A stretch of DNA of 47,357 nt. Source: an uncultured Acidimicrobiaceae bacterium. Its GTDB lineage: Bacteria; Actinomycetota; Acidimicrobiia; Spongiisociales; UBA5794. The notes beneath the pieces are model-generated. The model did no database searches. It saw only the letters and a list, made by a program, of their open reading frames with translations, and was not told where the DNA came from. Of the stretch, positions 1 to 7,581 are shown piece after piece. The first letter of the stretch is position 1. Each line of letters begins with the position of its first letter. The translations under genes were made by a program, and so were the position numbers. The stretch spans positions 1 through 47,357 of the forward strand of contig CAMYIJ010000021.1 in assembly GCA_947258375.1 (NCBI GenBank). The letters are read 5' to 3'.

Positions 1-285
1 TGCCTCGTCGAGATCGGTGGCGTTGATGATGTAGAACCCGGCGATGTGCTCTTTCGACTCCGCGAACGGGCCGTCGGTCATGACAACGTCGCCGCTGCTG
101 GAGTTGACCACGGTGGCCGCATCAACGCCGTGAAGGGCACCTCCGAAGACGAAAGTATCGCTTTCGTCCATTTCGGCTTCGAGGGCGACGACTCGCCCCA
201 TGAAGGCCTGCATCTCCTCTGGCGTCGGCGCTGCCGCCGGGGCCCCATCTTCCACGGAGTAGGTGGACAGAAGGTATTGGCTCAT
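1..285 (-). CDS. YCII-related (DGPF-domain) protein, partial
   Basis: The reading frame is open from an ATG at 285 on the minus strand to the window edge, so the C-terminus is missing. The translation starts MSQYLLSTYSVEDG and contains MTDGPFAESKEHIAGFYI, the hallmark motif of the YCII/DGPF family (small dimeric alpha+beta barrel proteins). Family members often lie near sigma factors or ABM-type proteins, and their biochemical role is mostly unknown. A divergent ABM-fold gene begins about 200 bp away. The family assignment is firm. A specific function cannot be given. Confidence 0.85.
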   Translation of the reverse strand, partial: MSQYLLSTYSVEDGAPAAAPTPEEMQAFMGRVVALEAEMDESDTFVFGGALHGVDAATVVNSSSGDVVMTDGPFAESKEHIAGFYIINATDLDEA

Positions 286-487
286 GTTTTCTCCCTATTG
301 ATTGACGCAGGCTGTTCCCGCGTTCACCCTCTTTACGAACGGGATCTGCCCACGAGGACACCCGATCGCAAATTAGTCCGGATTTCTCTCCGGCGGACGC
401 CGCAGCATCGGCAGATCTACCATCCGCAATTGCGGTACGGTGCTCAGCCAACACCACACACAGTCTGCACGAAGGAGCGCGCTGAAG

Positions 488-793
488 ATGTCCAAAGTCA
501 CCATGATCGGCAAGATCACCTGCCAGGAAGGTAAGGGCGAGGCGATGGAGGCGGTCTTTGCCGACATGGCCGAGGCCAGTAGGGAAGAGCCCGGCACGGA
601 GATCTACACCTACCTGCGCGGCGACGACAACACCTATTGGTTCTTCGCCCTCATGTCGAGCCAGGAAGCTCTGCAGGCGCATGGCCAGACCGACGCCATG
701 AAGCAGGCGATGGCGGCCTTCGGCCCCCTCATGGCCTCCCCGCCCGAGATGAGTGTCACGACCCCGGTGGCCGCCAACGGCTTCGAGTTCTAG
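488..793 (+). CDS. small antibiotic biosynthesis monooxygenase (ABM)-fold protein
   Basis: The product has 101 residues. The chosen ATG at 488 follows a GAAGGAG ribosome-binding site; a longer in-frame start at 440 lacks one. The sequence runs MSKVTMIGKITCQEGKGE, then EPGTEIYTYLRGDDNTYWFF, then a helix HGQTDAMKQAMAAFG, which is the beta-alpha-beta layout of the dimeric ABM/YgiN barrel. Members act as cofactor-free monooxygenases on quinols or polyketides, or have unknown roles. A second ABM-like gene lies 430 bp downstream and a YCII-type barrel gene is divergent upstream. The substrate is unknown. A perfect 21-bp inverted repeat follows the stop. Confidence 0.8.
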   Translation: MSKVTMIGKITCQEGKGEAMEAVFADMAEASREEPGTEIYTYLRGDDNTYWFFALMSSQEALQAHGQTDAMKQAMAAFGPLMASPPEMSVTTPVAANGFEF

Positions 794-807
794 GTAGAGC
801 TGCTCTG

Positions 808-855
808 GTTCTTGCGGATCTCCGCGCCCATATCGGCGCGGAGATCCGCAAGAAC
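808..855. terminator. perfect 21-bp inverted repeat, probable bidirectional terminator
   Basis: Positions 808-828 and 835-855 are exact reverse complements separated by the 6-nt loop CATATC. The hairpin begins 14 nt after the stop of the ABM-fold gene. There is no T-run, only GAACTGAAAAG, so it is not a textbook intrinsic terminator. It could be a terminator, an RNA-stabilising hairpin or a repeat element. Confidence 0.6.
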
Positions 856-917
856 TGAAAAGTCGACCGGTCCGGTAGCGTTTGGATGGGTTGAAGCGAG
901 AAATCGGAAGGAGTCCC

Positions 918-1220
918 ATGTCCAAGCGCCTGCGGTGGGCACTATTCGCCGTCTTTCTGCTGCTCGTCCTGTCGGCGTGTGCCGCCGGGCCGAATGCGGC
1001 TGTTGACGTGCCGTCGGCAGAAGGGGAGGTGGCCGGCTTCTGGCGGGGGCTTTGGCACGGGATCATCGTCCCGGTGACCTTCATTATCTCGTTGTTCACA
1101 GAAGACGTCAGCGTCTACGAGGTGCACAACACCGGCGGGTGGTACGACTTCGGGTTCTTCATGGGTGCGTCATTCTTCCTCGGCGGTGGCGGAGCCAGCG
1201 CGAAGCGCCGCAAACGCTGA
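918..1220 (+). CDS. small predicted lipoprotein with hydrophobic segments
   Basis: The product has 100 residues. The ATG at 918 follows GGAAGGAGTCCC; an in-frame ATG at 882 lacks a ribosome-binding site. Residues 8-18 form a hydrophobic signal core and L-S-A-C (Cys21) is a lipobox, so export and lipid attachment are likely. Two further hydrophobic stretches (about 48-60 and 76-92, the second rich in Phe and Gly) precede a basic end KRRKR, so it may also span the membrane. I do not recognise a family. It sits between two ABM-fold genes and ends 6 bp before the next start, so the two are probably co-transcribed. Confidence 0.65.
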   Translation: MSKRLRWALFAVFLLLVLSACAAGPNAAVDVPSAEGEVAGFWRGLWHGIIVPVTFIISLFTEDVSVYEVHNTGGWYDFGFFMGASFFLGGGGASAKRRKR

Positions 1221-1226
1221 AGGGGA

Positions 1227-1538
1227 ATGGACTCCCTCTCGTCGGCTGGGCTGATCAAGCTGATCCGGGTGACGCTGCGGCCCGGACACCGGGACGGCTA
1301 TCTGGCGAGCCAGGCCGTGTGGAACCGCGAGAGCCGGCTCGCTCCGGGCTACGTGGGCGAGCTCATTGGCGAAGGCGAACCCGACGAGGTCTACGTGATC
1401 ACCTTCTGGCGCTCCCGCGACGAGTACCGGCATTGGATGGACGCCGAGCACGATCGGATCGCCGCGCTCGCCGGAGCAGACGCCCACTACGAGCGAATCC
1501 ACGTCCGGCTCATCGACGGCATCGAGGGAATGGGGTAG
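1227..1538 (+). CDS. ABM-fold domain protein
   Basis: The product has 103 residues. The layout LIKLIRVTLRPGHRDGYL, then SRLAPGYVGELIGEGEPDEV, then FWRSRDEYRHWMDAEHDRIA is typical of the ABM dimeric barrel: a first strand, a helix, a strand pair with a Trp-Arg segment, and a closing helix. Related proteins are heme-degrading (IsdG-like) or quinone-directed enzymes, or are uncharacterised. No heme-ligand signature can be assigned by eye. The ATG lies 6 bp after the small lipoprotein gene, with AAGGGGAATG giving a weak Shine-Dalgarno. Confidence 0.7.
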   Translation: MDSLSSAGLIKLIRVTLRPGHRDGYLASQAVWNRESRLAPGYVGELIGEGEPDEVYVITFWRSRDEYRHWMDAEHDRIAALAGADAHYERIHVRLIDGIEGMG

Positions 1539-1578
1539 AACGCCCGATGCCGCGACTTGGTCGGTACCCTTCCCGCTC

Positions 1579-2832
1579 ATGACACTCGACGACGCCCCGG
1601 TGGATCCAGAGCACTCGGACGCGGCAGTTGCCGATTGGGTCGAGCTCGGTGATCTTGTCGAGTTGGCGACCGAGCGGATCTCTATGCCGGTGGAAGGGAT
1701 GCACCGGGCGATCGCCCGTCGCTGGGTGGATGTGATCACTCCCTCCGGCTCAAAGGTCGGTTCCCTCACCCAGTCGGCCATTGGGGGCATCTATGGCGCG
1801 GTTCGGTCGACGGGCGCCCTGGTGGGCGGAGCTCTTGGGGTGGGAGCGAGGCAGGTTGCCAAGCACACCAGCGTGCGGCCACTGTGGGGAATGGGCCGCG
1901 GCGGGACGGTCCGAGCCATCGCCAATGCCGTTTGGGGAGACGAATTGGAGCATCGGGGAAGCACGCTCAGCATCGGATTGGGACTGCGGTCGCCACAGGG
2001 TGACCAGGTGTCGACAGATGCCGCGGTTCTGGAGCGGGCGTATCCTGACGCCTGTTCTCGGTTGGCTGTCCTTATCCACGGATGGAGCGAGACGGAGCAG
2101 ATCTGGCACAAGCTGCCCGACGACGGGAGCACTTCGAGTCTCGTGGCGGCCTTGGAGTTCGACGGCCGGACGGTGCTTCTCGTGCGTTACAACACGGGGC
2201 TCCATGTGTCGGCCAACGGAGACGGTCTGGCGTCTCTCATTGAGGCGATCGCAGACTCGTGGCCGGTCGCTGTGGAGCAAGTCGACCTGATCGGCCATTC
2301 GATGGGTGGTCTGGTCGCTCGGAGCGCTGTCGTTGCAGGCCGCGATGCGGGCTACCCATGGACGGAGGCCGTCGGACATCTCGTGACGCTGGGAACGCCC
2401 CATCTGGGGTCCCCGATCGAAAAGGGGCTGGCGCTGATGTCACGGGCGCTGCGGATCGCGCCCGAGAGCGAACCGCTCGGCGAGTTCCTGGATCTCCGCA
2501 GCCGCGGCGTCAAGGACCTCCGATTCGGTGCCGTCACCGAGGATGACCGGCCGGACATGGGCCCCGATCGATTTATCGATGCGATGGAGGACACCGTCGC
2601 CTTGCCCGAACACGTCACGCAGCACTTCGCCACAGGTGTGGTTACGCAAGATCCGGCTCATCCGCTCGGGCAGATCCTCGGCGACCTGGTGGTCCGCACG
2701 CCGAGCGGCACCGGACGGGGAACTCGTCGCCGGGTTGCGGCGAAGAACGTGCGGGTCTTCGGTGGTCGGCGCCATCCCGACCTGCTCCACGACCCCGAGG
2801 TGCACGCCCAAGTCCGAGATTGGCTGTCCTAG
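1579..2832 (+). CDS. alpha/beta hydrolase, PGAP1-like lipase/esterase
   Basis: The product has 417 residues. The fold is shown by LIHGWSETEQIWHKLP (HG oxyanion segment, about residue 172), the strand VLLVRYNTGLHVSANG and the nucleophile elbow DLIGHSMGGLVARS (catalytic Ser about 241), followed by VTLGTPHLGSP, which is characteristic of PGAP1/triacylglycerol-lipase-like enzymes. A C-terminal His is present in LLHDPEVHAQVRDWL. There is no signal peptide; a Gly/Ala-rich stretch at about 70-95 might associate with membrane. The substrate is unknown, but a lipid or ester is likely. The ATG lies 8 nt after TACCCT and no Shine-Dalgarno is visible, suggesting a nearly leaderless transcript. Confidence 0.8.
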   Translation: MTLDDAPVDPEHSDAAVADWVELGDLVELATERISMPVEGMHRAIARRWVDVITPSGSKVGSLTQSAIGGIYGAVRSTGALVGGALGVGARQVAKHTSVRPLWGMGRGGTVRAIANAVWGDELEHRGSTLSIGLGLRSPQGDQVSTDAAVLERAYPDACSRLAVLIHGWSETEQIWHKLPDDGSTSSLVAALEFDGRTVLLVRYNTGLHVSANGDGLASLIEAIADSWPVAVEQVDLIGHSMGGLVARSAVVAGRDAGYPWTEAVGHLVTLGTPHLGSPIEKGLALMSRALRIAPESEPLGEFLDLRSRGVKDLRFGAVTEDDRPDMGPDRFIDAMEDTVALPEHVTQHFATGVVTQDPAHPLGQILGDLVVRTPSGTGRGTRRRVAAKNVRVFGGRRHPDLLHDPEVHAQVRDWLS

Positions 2833-3232
2833 GCGCGGCGGTTCTCTCCCCCCGTCGTACGCCGTCTTGGACGGGCGACAACTTGGGAGTACCCGACGAA
2901 GGAGGGGTAAGGGGGCGGGAACCCTTCGGGTCCCTTGGGAGTTGCTACGCAACTCCAAGCGGGGGCGCAAGACCAACGTCTGTCGCGTACGCGTCCCCGG
3001 CCAAAGCTGTCTGCCGGGACTTGGCTGCCCCCTCAGAGCGGCTCCTTCGTCGCCGCCCACCTCCCCTAAGTGTTTGCCGCGTCGTGTCAAACGGGGGAGG
3101 AGATGTCGAGACAGAGTCGTGCACAAGAGGAGCGGCGGTGTCCGGCTCATCGACAGGGCTCGAGGACTTAGCGTAGGCCCGTGAGGGCACGGCGAGATCG
3201 AAGGCGGGAATCCGTCTGCGATACTGAGCGAC
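2833..3232. other. 400-bp gene-free interval with dense hairpins
   Basis: No convincing reading frame is present. The interval contains several inverted repeats: 2855-2880 (GTCG/CGAC around GCCGTC/GACGGGC); 2919-2936 (GGGAACCC/GGGTCCC, loop TTC); a hairpin around 2940-2955 with 8-bp arms GGAGTTGC/GCAACTCC and loop TAC; GGGGGCGC/GCGTCCCC; and 3060-3100 (CCTCCCC/GGGGAGG enclosing GTTTG/CAAAC). A long-range 11-bp repeat pairs CGACGAAGGAG (2894-2904) with CTCCTTCGTCG (3042-3052). It may be a structured RNA or a genomic repeat element. No known class such as RNase P, tmRNA or SRP was recognised. Confidence 0.5.
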
Positions 3233-3805
3233 ATGAGTGAATACCCCATTTCCCGTTTCCCCGTTCCCGAGCTGGCCGACATGCCGGATGACATCCGGGA
3301 GCGGATCGAGACGGTTCAGGAGAAATCGGGATTCATCCCGAACGTCTTCCTCGCCCTGGCGCACCGCCCCGACGAGTTTCGGGCATTCTTCGCCCATCAC
3401 GATGCGTTGATGTTCCGCGAAGGTGGCCTCACCAAGGCCGAGCGTGAGATGATCGTGACTGCGACGAGCGGAGTGAACAACTGCATCTACTGCGTTGTCG
3501 CCCACGGTGCGATCCTCCGCATCCGCGCCAGGAACCCTCTCATCGCCGATCAAGTGGCCACCAACGTGTGGAAGGCCGACCTCACCGATCGGGAGCGCAA
3601 CATGCTCGATTTCGCCCTCAAGATGGTGAACGACTCTGCGTCGGTCACTTCAGCCGACATCGAGGAAATGAAAGACAAGGGCTTCACCGAGGACGAGATC
3701 TGGGACATCGGCGCAATCACGGCGTTCTTTGCGATGTCGAACCGGCTGGCCAACCTGACGGCGATGCGGCCCAACGACGAGTTCTACACGATGGGACGGG
3801 GCTGA
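3233..3805 (+). CDS. peroxidase-related enzyme, AhpD-like (carboxymuconolactone decarboxylase fold)
   Basis: The product has 190 residues. NNCIYCVVAHGAILRI gives the C-x-x-C-x3-H motif (Cys84, Cys87, His91) of AhpD-like alkylhydroperoxidases, preceded by the conserved acidic helix TKAEREMIVTATSG. The N-terminal ELADMPDDIRERIETV and the FIPNVFLALAHRPD segment fit the 'uncharacterised peroxidase-related enzyme' subfamily. The likely role is thiol-based peroxide reduction in the cytoplasm. The ATG lies 7 nt after a GATACT -10-like element and has no Shine-Dalgarno, so the transcript may be leaderless. An oxidoreductase gene follows 27 bp downstream in the same direction. Confidence 0.88.
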   Translation: MSEYPISRFPVPELADMPDDIRERIETVQEKSGFIPNVFLALAHRPDEFRAFFAHHDALMFREGGLTKAEREMIVTATSGVNNCIYCVVAHGAILRIRARNPLIADQVATNVWKADLTDRERNMLDFALKMVNDSASVTSADIEEMKDKGFTEDEIWDIGAITAFFAMSNRLANLTAMRPNDEFYTMGRG

Positions 3806-3832
3806 TCGGCCCCGGGCTGAGCTGAGCTTACG

Positions 3833-4822
3833 ATGTTCAACGCACTGGTCGTTGAGAAGGATGCGGACGGAGTGACGTCGGCCGCCGTCCGGAAGCTCAC
3901 CGAGGCGCAGTTGCCGCCGGGCAACGTGACGGTTGCCGTCGAGTACTCGACACTGAACTACAAGGACGGCCTCTGCATCGGTCCCGGCGGCGGTGTCGTC
4001 AAGAGCTATCCCCACGTGCCCGGGATCGACTTCGCCGGCACGGTCGAGTCATCGGATGACCTTCGATACCAACCGGGCGACCAGGTAGTCCTCACCGGCT
4101 GGCGCGTCGGTGAACTTCACTGGGGTGGCTACTCCCAGAAGGCCCGGGTCGAGGCCGACTGGCTGGTGGCCCTGCCCGACGGATTGACGACCCGCCATGC
4201 AATGGCAGTGGGCACGGCCGGGCTCACGTCCATGCTGGCCGTCATGGCCCTGGAGAACCACGGGCTGGAGCCGGGTCAGGGCCCGGTGCTGGTCACAGGA
4301 GCGGCGGGAGGGGTCGGTTCCACCGCGACGGCCATCCTGGCCAACCTGGGCTACGAGGTCGCCGCGGTGACCGGTCGGCTCGAAGCGGCGGACTATCTCG
4401 AGTCCCTGGGTGCGTCCCGGATCGTCGAGCGCAACGAGATCAACGAGACAGTCGATCGTCCGCTCGAGTCCCAGACCTGGGCGGGCTGTATCGACGCAGT
4501 CGGTGGCGCCATGCTGGCGCGGGTACTCGGGCAGATGCAGTACGGCGCATCGGTGGCCGCCGTCGGGCTGGCCGGGGGAGCGGACCTCCCGGCGTCGGTG
4601 ATCCCGTTCCTCCTGCGCGGAGTCAACCTGCTGGGCATCGAGAGCGTCATGCACCCGTGGGAGAACCGCCTGATCGCATGGGAGCGAATCGCAACCGACC
4701 TGCCGTTGGACAAGCTCGAGGCGATGATCCAGCCTGCAACGCTCTTCGATCTGCCGCAGCTCGGCAAGAACATTCTCCAAGGCCAGGTCAAGGGCCGCGT
4801 GGTCGTCGATGTGAACGCCTAG
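3833..4822 (+). CDS. acuI: acrylyl-CoA reductase AcuI/YhdH-family zinc-free MDR oxidoreductase
   Basis: The product has 329 residues, the usual length for AcuI/YhdH. Signatures are the N-terminal STLNYKDGLCI and PGIDFAGTVESS of the catalytic domain, the NADPH-binding loop VTGAAGGVGSTATAIL (about residue 155-170), and the C-terminal QGQVKGRVVVDVN. The family reduces acrylyl-CoA to propionyl-CoA with NADPH and detoxifies acrylyl-CoA from DMSP or 3-hydroxypropionate metabolism. Some members are general quinone or enone reductases. It is probably co-transcribed with the peroxidase-related gene. Nothing nearby fixes the physiological substrate. Confidence 0.87.
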   Translation: MFNALVVEKDADGVTSAAVRKLTEAQLPPGNVTVAVEYSTLNYKDGLCIGPGGGVVKSYPHVPGIDFAGTVESSDDLRYQPGDQVVLTGWRVGELHWGGYSQKARVEADWLVALPDGLTTRHAMAVGTAGLTSMLAVMALENHGLEPGQGPVLVTGAAGGVGSTATAILANLGYEVAAVTGRLEAADYLESLGASRIVERNEINETVDRPLESQTWAGCIDAVGGAMLARVLGQMQYGASVAAVGLAGGADLPASVIPFLLRGVNLLGIESVMHPWENRLIAWERIATDLPLDKLEAMIQPATLFDLPQLGKNILQGQVKGRVVVDVNA

Positions 4823-5006
4823 CAGGGGAGTGGTCGCCGGCGCGATTTGGGGATCGGTCGACTCGTCAGACGCGGGCGGGAAGAGGGAAACGTCCCGAAG
4901 CCGGCAGATCATGGCCGGCCGGTACGCAGGTCGATTCCGTTAACGAATGTCGCTATCGGACCGATACAACGATTCGAGGGAATAGCCGTCTCGAGATCGG
5001 TCGTGC

Positions 5007-6413
5007 GTGGCACAGAAGCGTTTCAAATGGGTGAGCAAGACATTGGGGATCGTCTTCATCCTGGCGATCGTCGTCGCCAGCGCGTCGGCCCTTGTGTGGT
5101 CCTATGTACTGCCGAACGTCACAACCACCGCCACCCAGCTCGACGACGTGGATCTCGCCATCGGTTCAGCGGCAGTCAGCCGGGCGGCCACCTCTCAGGC
5201 CGTGGTGTTCGCGGTGAGCACTGCCAGCGGAACTGCCACCAACGAAGCCCTGTCGGTCGCCCTGGCTGAAGCCGCCGCAAATCTCGATGCGTATGACGAG
5301 CTGATCGAAACAGTCGGCTCCAGCGGCGTCAAGGTCGACACAACCCAGCTCGGGGACGTGAGCCTGCACGGCCGCGCCGTGATCGAGCTGATTCAATCCG
5401 GGGACGTCGACTCGGCTCGAGCGGTGCTCCAGGAGAACTTCGAAGTCGCCTATGGGATTGCGCTCGGCCAGCTGGACGGGGCTCGCGGCAGGCTCTCGTC
5501 CGAGCTCGACACGGTGAACCGGTGGTCCGAGGCCATTGGCTACGGCGTCCGGCTCACGGTGACGCTGGCGATCCCGATGGTGGCGATCTTCGTGTTCTGG
5601 TGGACGGCGCGGCAACGTGTGATCTCCTATCGACGCCGCTTCGACGAGAGGATTGCCGAGGAGATCGAGCTGACGCGCGAGAAGGATGGCCTGCTCGTGG
5701 ATGTGGTCGGTCGCTTCCAGGCGCCGTTGGCCAGCATTCGTGGCCTGGCGGACGTCCTCGTGCAGAAGAAGCAGATCAAGGGCCTCGACCGCGAACTGGT
5801 GGTGCTGATCAACTCTGAGTCGGCCGACTTGCACCGCGCCGTCGATGACCTCCTCGTGGCCGCGCAGCTGCAGGCCGGAACTCTCTCCGCTTCGGCCGAC
5901 ATCACCTCACTCGCGGACGCCATCGAAGACGCTGTCAAGCCGTTGCGGGCGTCCGGCATCGAGATCAAGATCGAGTGCCCCGAGGTTTGGGTGGTGACCG
6001 ATCGTGAGAAGGTGCGCCACATCCTCCACAACCTCCTGTCCAACGCCGTCAGCCACGGCGCGGGGCCCATATTCGTTGAGGGGAGTGAGGAAGACGGGGT
6101 CGTGCAGTGCCTCGTGATCGACCATGGTGAAGGCTTGCCCCCCGGCCACTGGGCCGACACCGACGATCCAGCCGGGTTCGAAGACGTGTTCAAGGAGCCC
6201 GGAGGAGTCGGCCTCCAGGTTGCCTATCGCCTGGCCGGGCTGATCGGTGCCCGGCTGGACCACTACCGGGTGGATGATCAGACCCGATTCTCCCTCTGGT
6301 TCGACGAGGAGGGAGACGGGCTGGATCGCAAGCGACCCGGGCGGCGCTCGATCATCAAGAGACTTCCGCGGCCGATACGGCGCCAGCCGCCTCAGGAAGC
6401 CGGGCTGGGTTGA
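5007..6413 (+). CDS. histidine-kinase-like membrane sensor lacking the phospho-acceptor His
   Basis: The product has 468 residues, with a GTG start at 5007 (GTG at 5028 is an alternative). One TM lies at about residues 12-32, then an alanine-rich extracytoplasmic helical region to about 172, then a second TM at about 178-202. A dimerisation-like region follows. There the position normally holding the His of an SHELRTPL motif is Gly235 in VGRFQAPLASIRG, and no His occurs in that helix. The ATPase domain looks intact: N-box ILHNLLSNAVSHG, G1 DHGEGLPP, G2 GVGLQVAYRLAG. No response regulator is adjacent. The stop overlaps the start of the next gene (TGATG), so a link with that surface protein is likely. 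It may be a pseudokinase that binds ATP and transmits signals by another route. Confidence 0.8.
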   Translation: MAQKRFKWVSKTLGIVFILAIVVASASALVWSYVLPNVTTTATQLDDVDLAIGSAAVSRAATSQAVVFAVSTASGTATNEALSVALAEAAANLDAYDELIETVGSSGVKVDTTQLGDVSLHGRAVIELIQSGDVDSARAVLQENFEVAYGIALGQLDGARGRLSSELDTVNRWSEAIGYGVRLTVTLAIPMVAIFVFWWTARQRVISYRRRFDERIAEEIELTREKDGLLVDVVGRFQAPLASIRGLADVLVQKKQIKGLDRELVVLINSESADLHRAVDDLLVAAQLQAGTLSASADITSLADAIEDAVKPLRASGIEIKIECPEVWVVTDREKVRHILHNLLSNAVSHGAGPIFVEGSEEDGVVQCLVIDHGEGLPPGHWADTDDPAGFEDVFKEPGGVGLQVAYRLAGLIGARLDHYRVDDQTRFSLWFDEEGDGLDRKRPGRRSIIKRLPRPIRRQPPQEAGLG

Positions 6414-7579
6414 TGGCCCCGGCCGCCGGAAGGCGCGCCTCGCGCCTCTTCTGTGTCTCGCTCGGCGCCTGGTTGGCCCTGGCTGTCATCGGATCGGGCG
6501 GGGCTTGGGCTTCATCGACCGAGACATACCGGGATAACTTCGACAGCATCTCCTACTCCGGCAGCAACGGCTCGTCACAGTGGTCCGGGAACTGGCTCGA
6601 GTCGGGCGAGAGTGACGGTCCTAGCAGCGGCCGGGTCAGGGTGGTCACCCGCTCCGAGTGCGTTGCGGGGAGTTGTGGCCGGCTCTCAGCCGGCAGCAAC
6701 ACCACCGCCGGGATTCATCGCCGTGCCGACCTGTCCGAGGCGATGAGCGCCACACTGACGTACAGTTACGCACGTACGAAGGCGGGCGGCGCTGCCGGCC
6801 TGGTTCGGGTGTCGGTCTCCTCCGACGGCGGGGGCTCGTGGTCAACACTTGCCACCTACACCCTGGACGCCACGGACGCCAGCCCCCGGCTCCAGAGCTT
6901 CGGGATCACGCCGTACCTCACTACACAGACCCAGGTGCGCTTTCGGGTGGAGTCGACTCCCGGACAGTCGGGCACGTTCTACTTCGACAATGTCCAGATC
7001 GTCGCAATCATCCCCGATCCGACGACCACCACCTCCACCACAACCACATCAACAACAACAACGCCGCCGCCGACGACAACAACAACGGCTCCGCCCTCAT
7101 CGACGACAACTGAGCCACCGTCGAGCACGACCACGACCCTGGCATCGACCACGACGGGCCCGCCATCGTCCACCACAACGGCGCCACCGTCGTCCACGAG
7201 CTCAACTCTGCCGCAGACCAGTACGAGCGTCGCCGATACAGGGACGACCACCACCCTCGTGGCGGCTCTCGGGTCTGGTGCTGGAAGCCATGTCGGAATT
7301 CGTCGGCGAACCAGACCACCCACCGGCCCCGGATGTGAACGTGCTGCGGGCTGCCGCGACGGGCGCCACCGCAGGCGTGGGCGCTACGACGCCAACCCTG
7401 GTGCCGGTCGGAGTGGCCGGGCTCGGACTTGTGATCGGCTTGATCACAAGGCGGCGCCACCGGCGACAGCTCAGCCGCATCAACGACGGTCGGCGATAGT
7501 CCCTTCCTACCAGGGTAACGATGTTAGGCAAATTGGGACCTTTGGCCCTGCCGTACGTTTCTCCCCTCCGCGATACTGA
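6413..7579 (+). CDS. secreted/surface protein with Thr/Pro-rich linker; C-terminus frameshifted
   Basis: The ATG at 6413 overlaps the upstream stop; TTG at 6410 also precedes it. A signal peptide (about residues 1-34, ending GGAWAS) leads to a beta-rich domain starting TYRDNFDSISYSGSNG, with FYFDNVQIVAI near its end. This resembles jelly-roll, carbohydrate-binding-like modules. A long low-complexity Thr/Pro/Ser linker follows (about 205-280). After about residue 285 the frame becomes Arg-rich and atypical to the stop at 7577-7579. In contrast, the +1 frame from about 7260 to 7499 encodes a Pro/Ala stretch, a hydrophobic segment and a basic tail, the expected membrane anchor. The intact protein probably ends at 7499, with a frameshift near 7255-7290. 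An adhesin or carbohydrate-binding role is inference. Confidence 0.7.
   Translation: MAPAAGRRASRLFCVSLGAWLALAVIGSGGAWASSTETYRDNFDSISYSGSNGSSQWSGNWLESGESDGPSSGRVRVVTRSECVAGSCGRLSAGSNTTAGIHRRADLSEAMSATLTYSYARTKAGGAAGLVRVSVSSDGGGSWSTLATYTLDATDASPRLQSFGITPYLTTQTQVRFRVESTPGQSGTFYFDNVQIVAIIPDPTTTTSTTTTSTTTTPPPTTTTTAPPSSTTTEPPSSTTTTLASTTTGPPSSTTTAPPSSTSSTLPQTSTSVADTGTTTTLVAALGSGAGSHVGIRRRTRPPTGPGCERAAGCRDGRHRRRGRYDANPGAGRSGRARTCDRLDHKAAPPATAQPHQRRSAIVPSYQGNDVRQIGTFGPAVRFSPPRY
7290..7499 (+). pseudogene. displaced C-terminal anchor of the surface protein (other frame)
   Basis: This frame reads MSEFVGEPDHPPAPD, then ATTPTLVPVGVAGLGLVIGL (a TM-like segment) and ITRRRHRRQLSR before TAG. It lacks its own ribosome-binding site, and it completes the exported protein upstream (signal peptide, linker, TM anchor, basic tail). 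It is best read as the true C-terminus separated by a one-base frameshift, although an independent 69-residue membrane peptide cannot be excluded. Confidence 0.55.
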
Positions 7580-7581
7580 TA

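Noticed and set aside
424..435. 12-bp palindrome CCGCAATTGCGG upstream of the first ABM gene
   Set aside because: Short, single, and not placed at a recognisable promoter; expected by chance at this window size.
122..1099. Long minus-strand frame over the left region
   Set aside because: It overlaps three well-supported genes and has no recognisable domain; it is a shadow frame of high-GC DNA.
7020..7200. Thr/Pro-coding ACC/ACA-rich stretch as a CRISPR or microsatellite array
   Set aside because: Units are irregular and the stretch is an in-frame Thr/Pro/Ser linker of a secreted protein.
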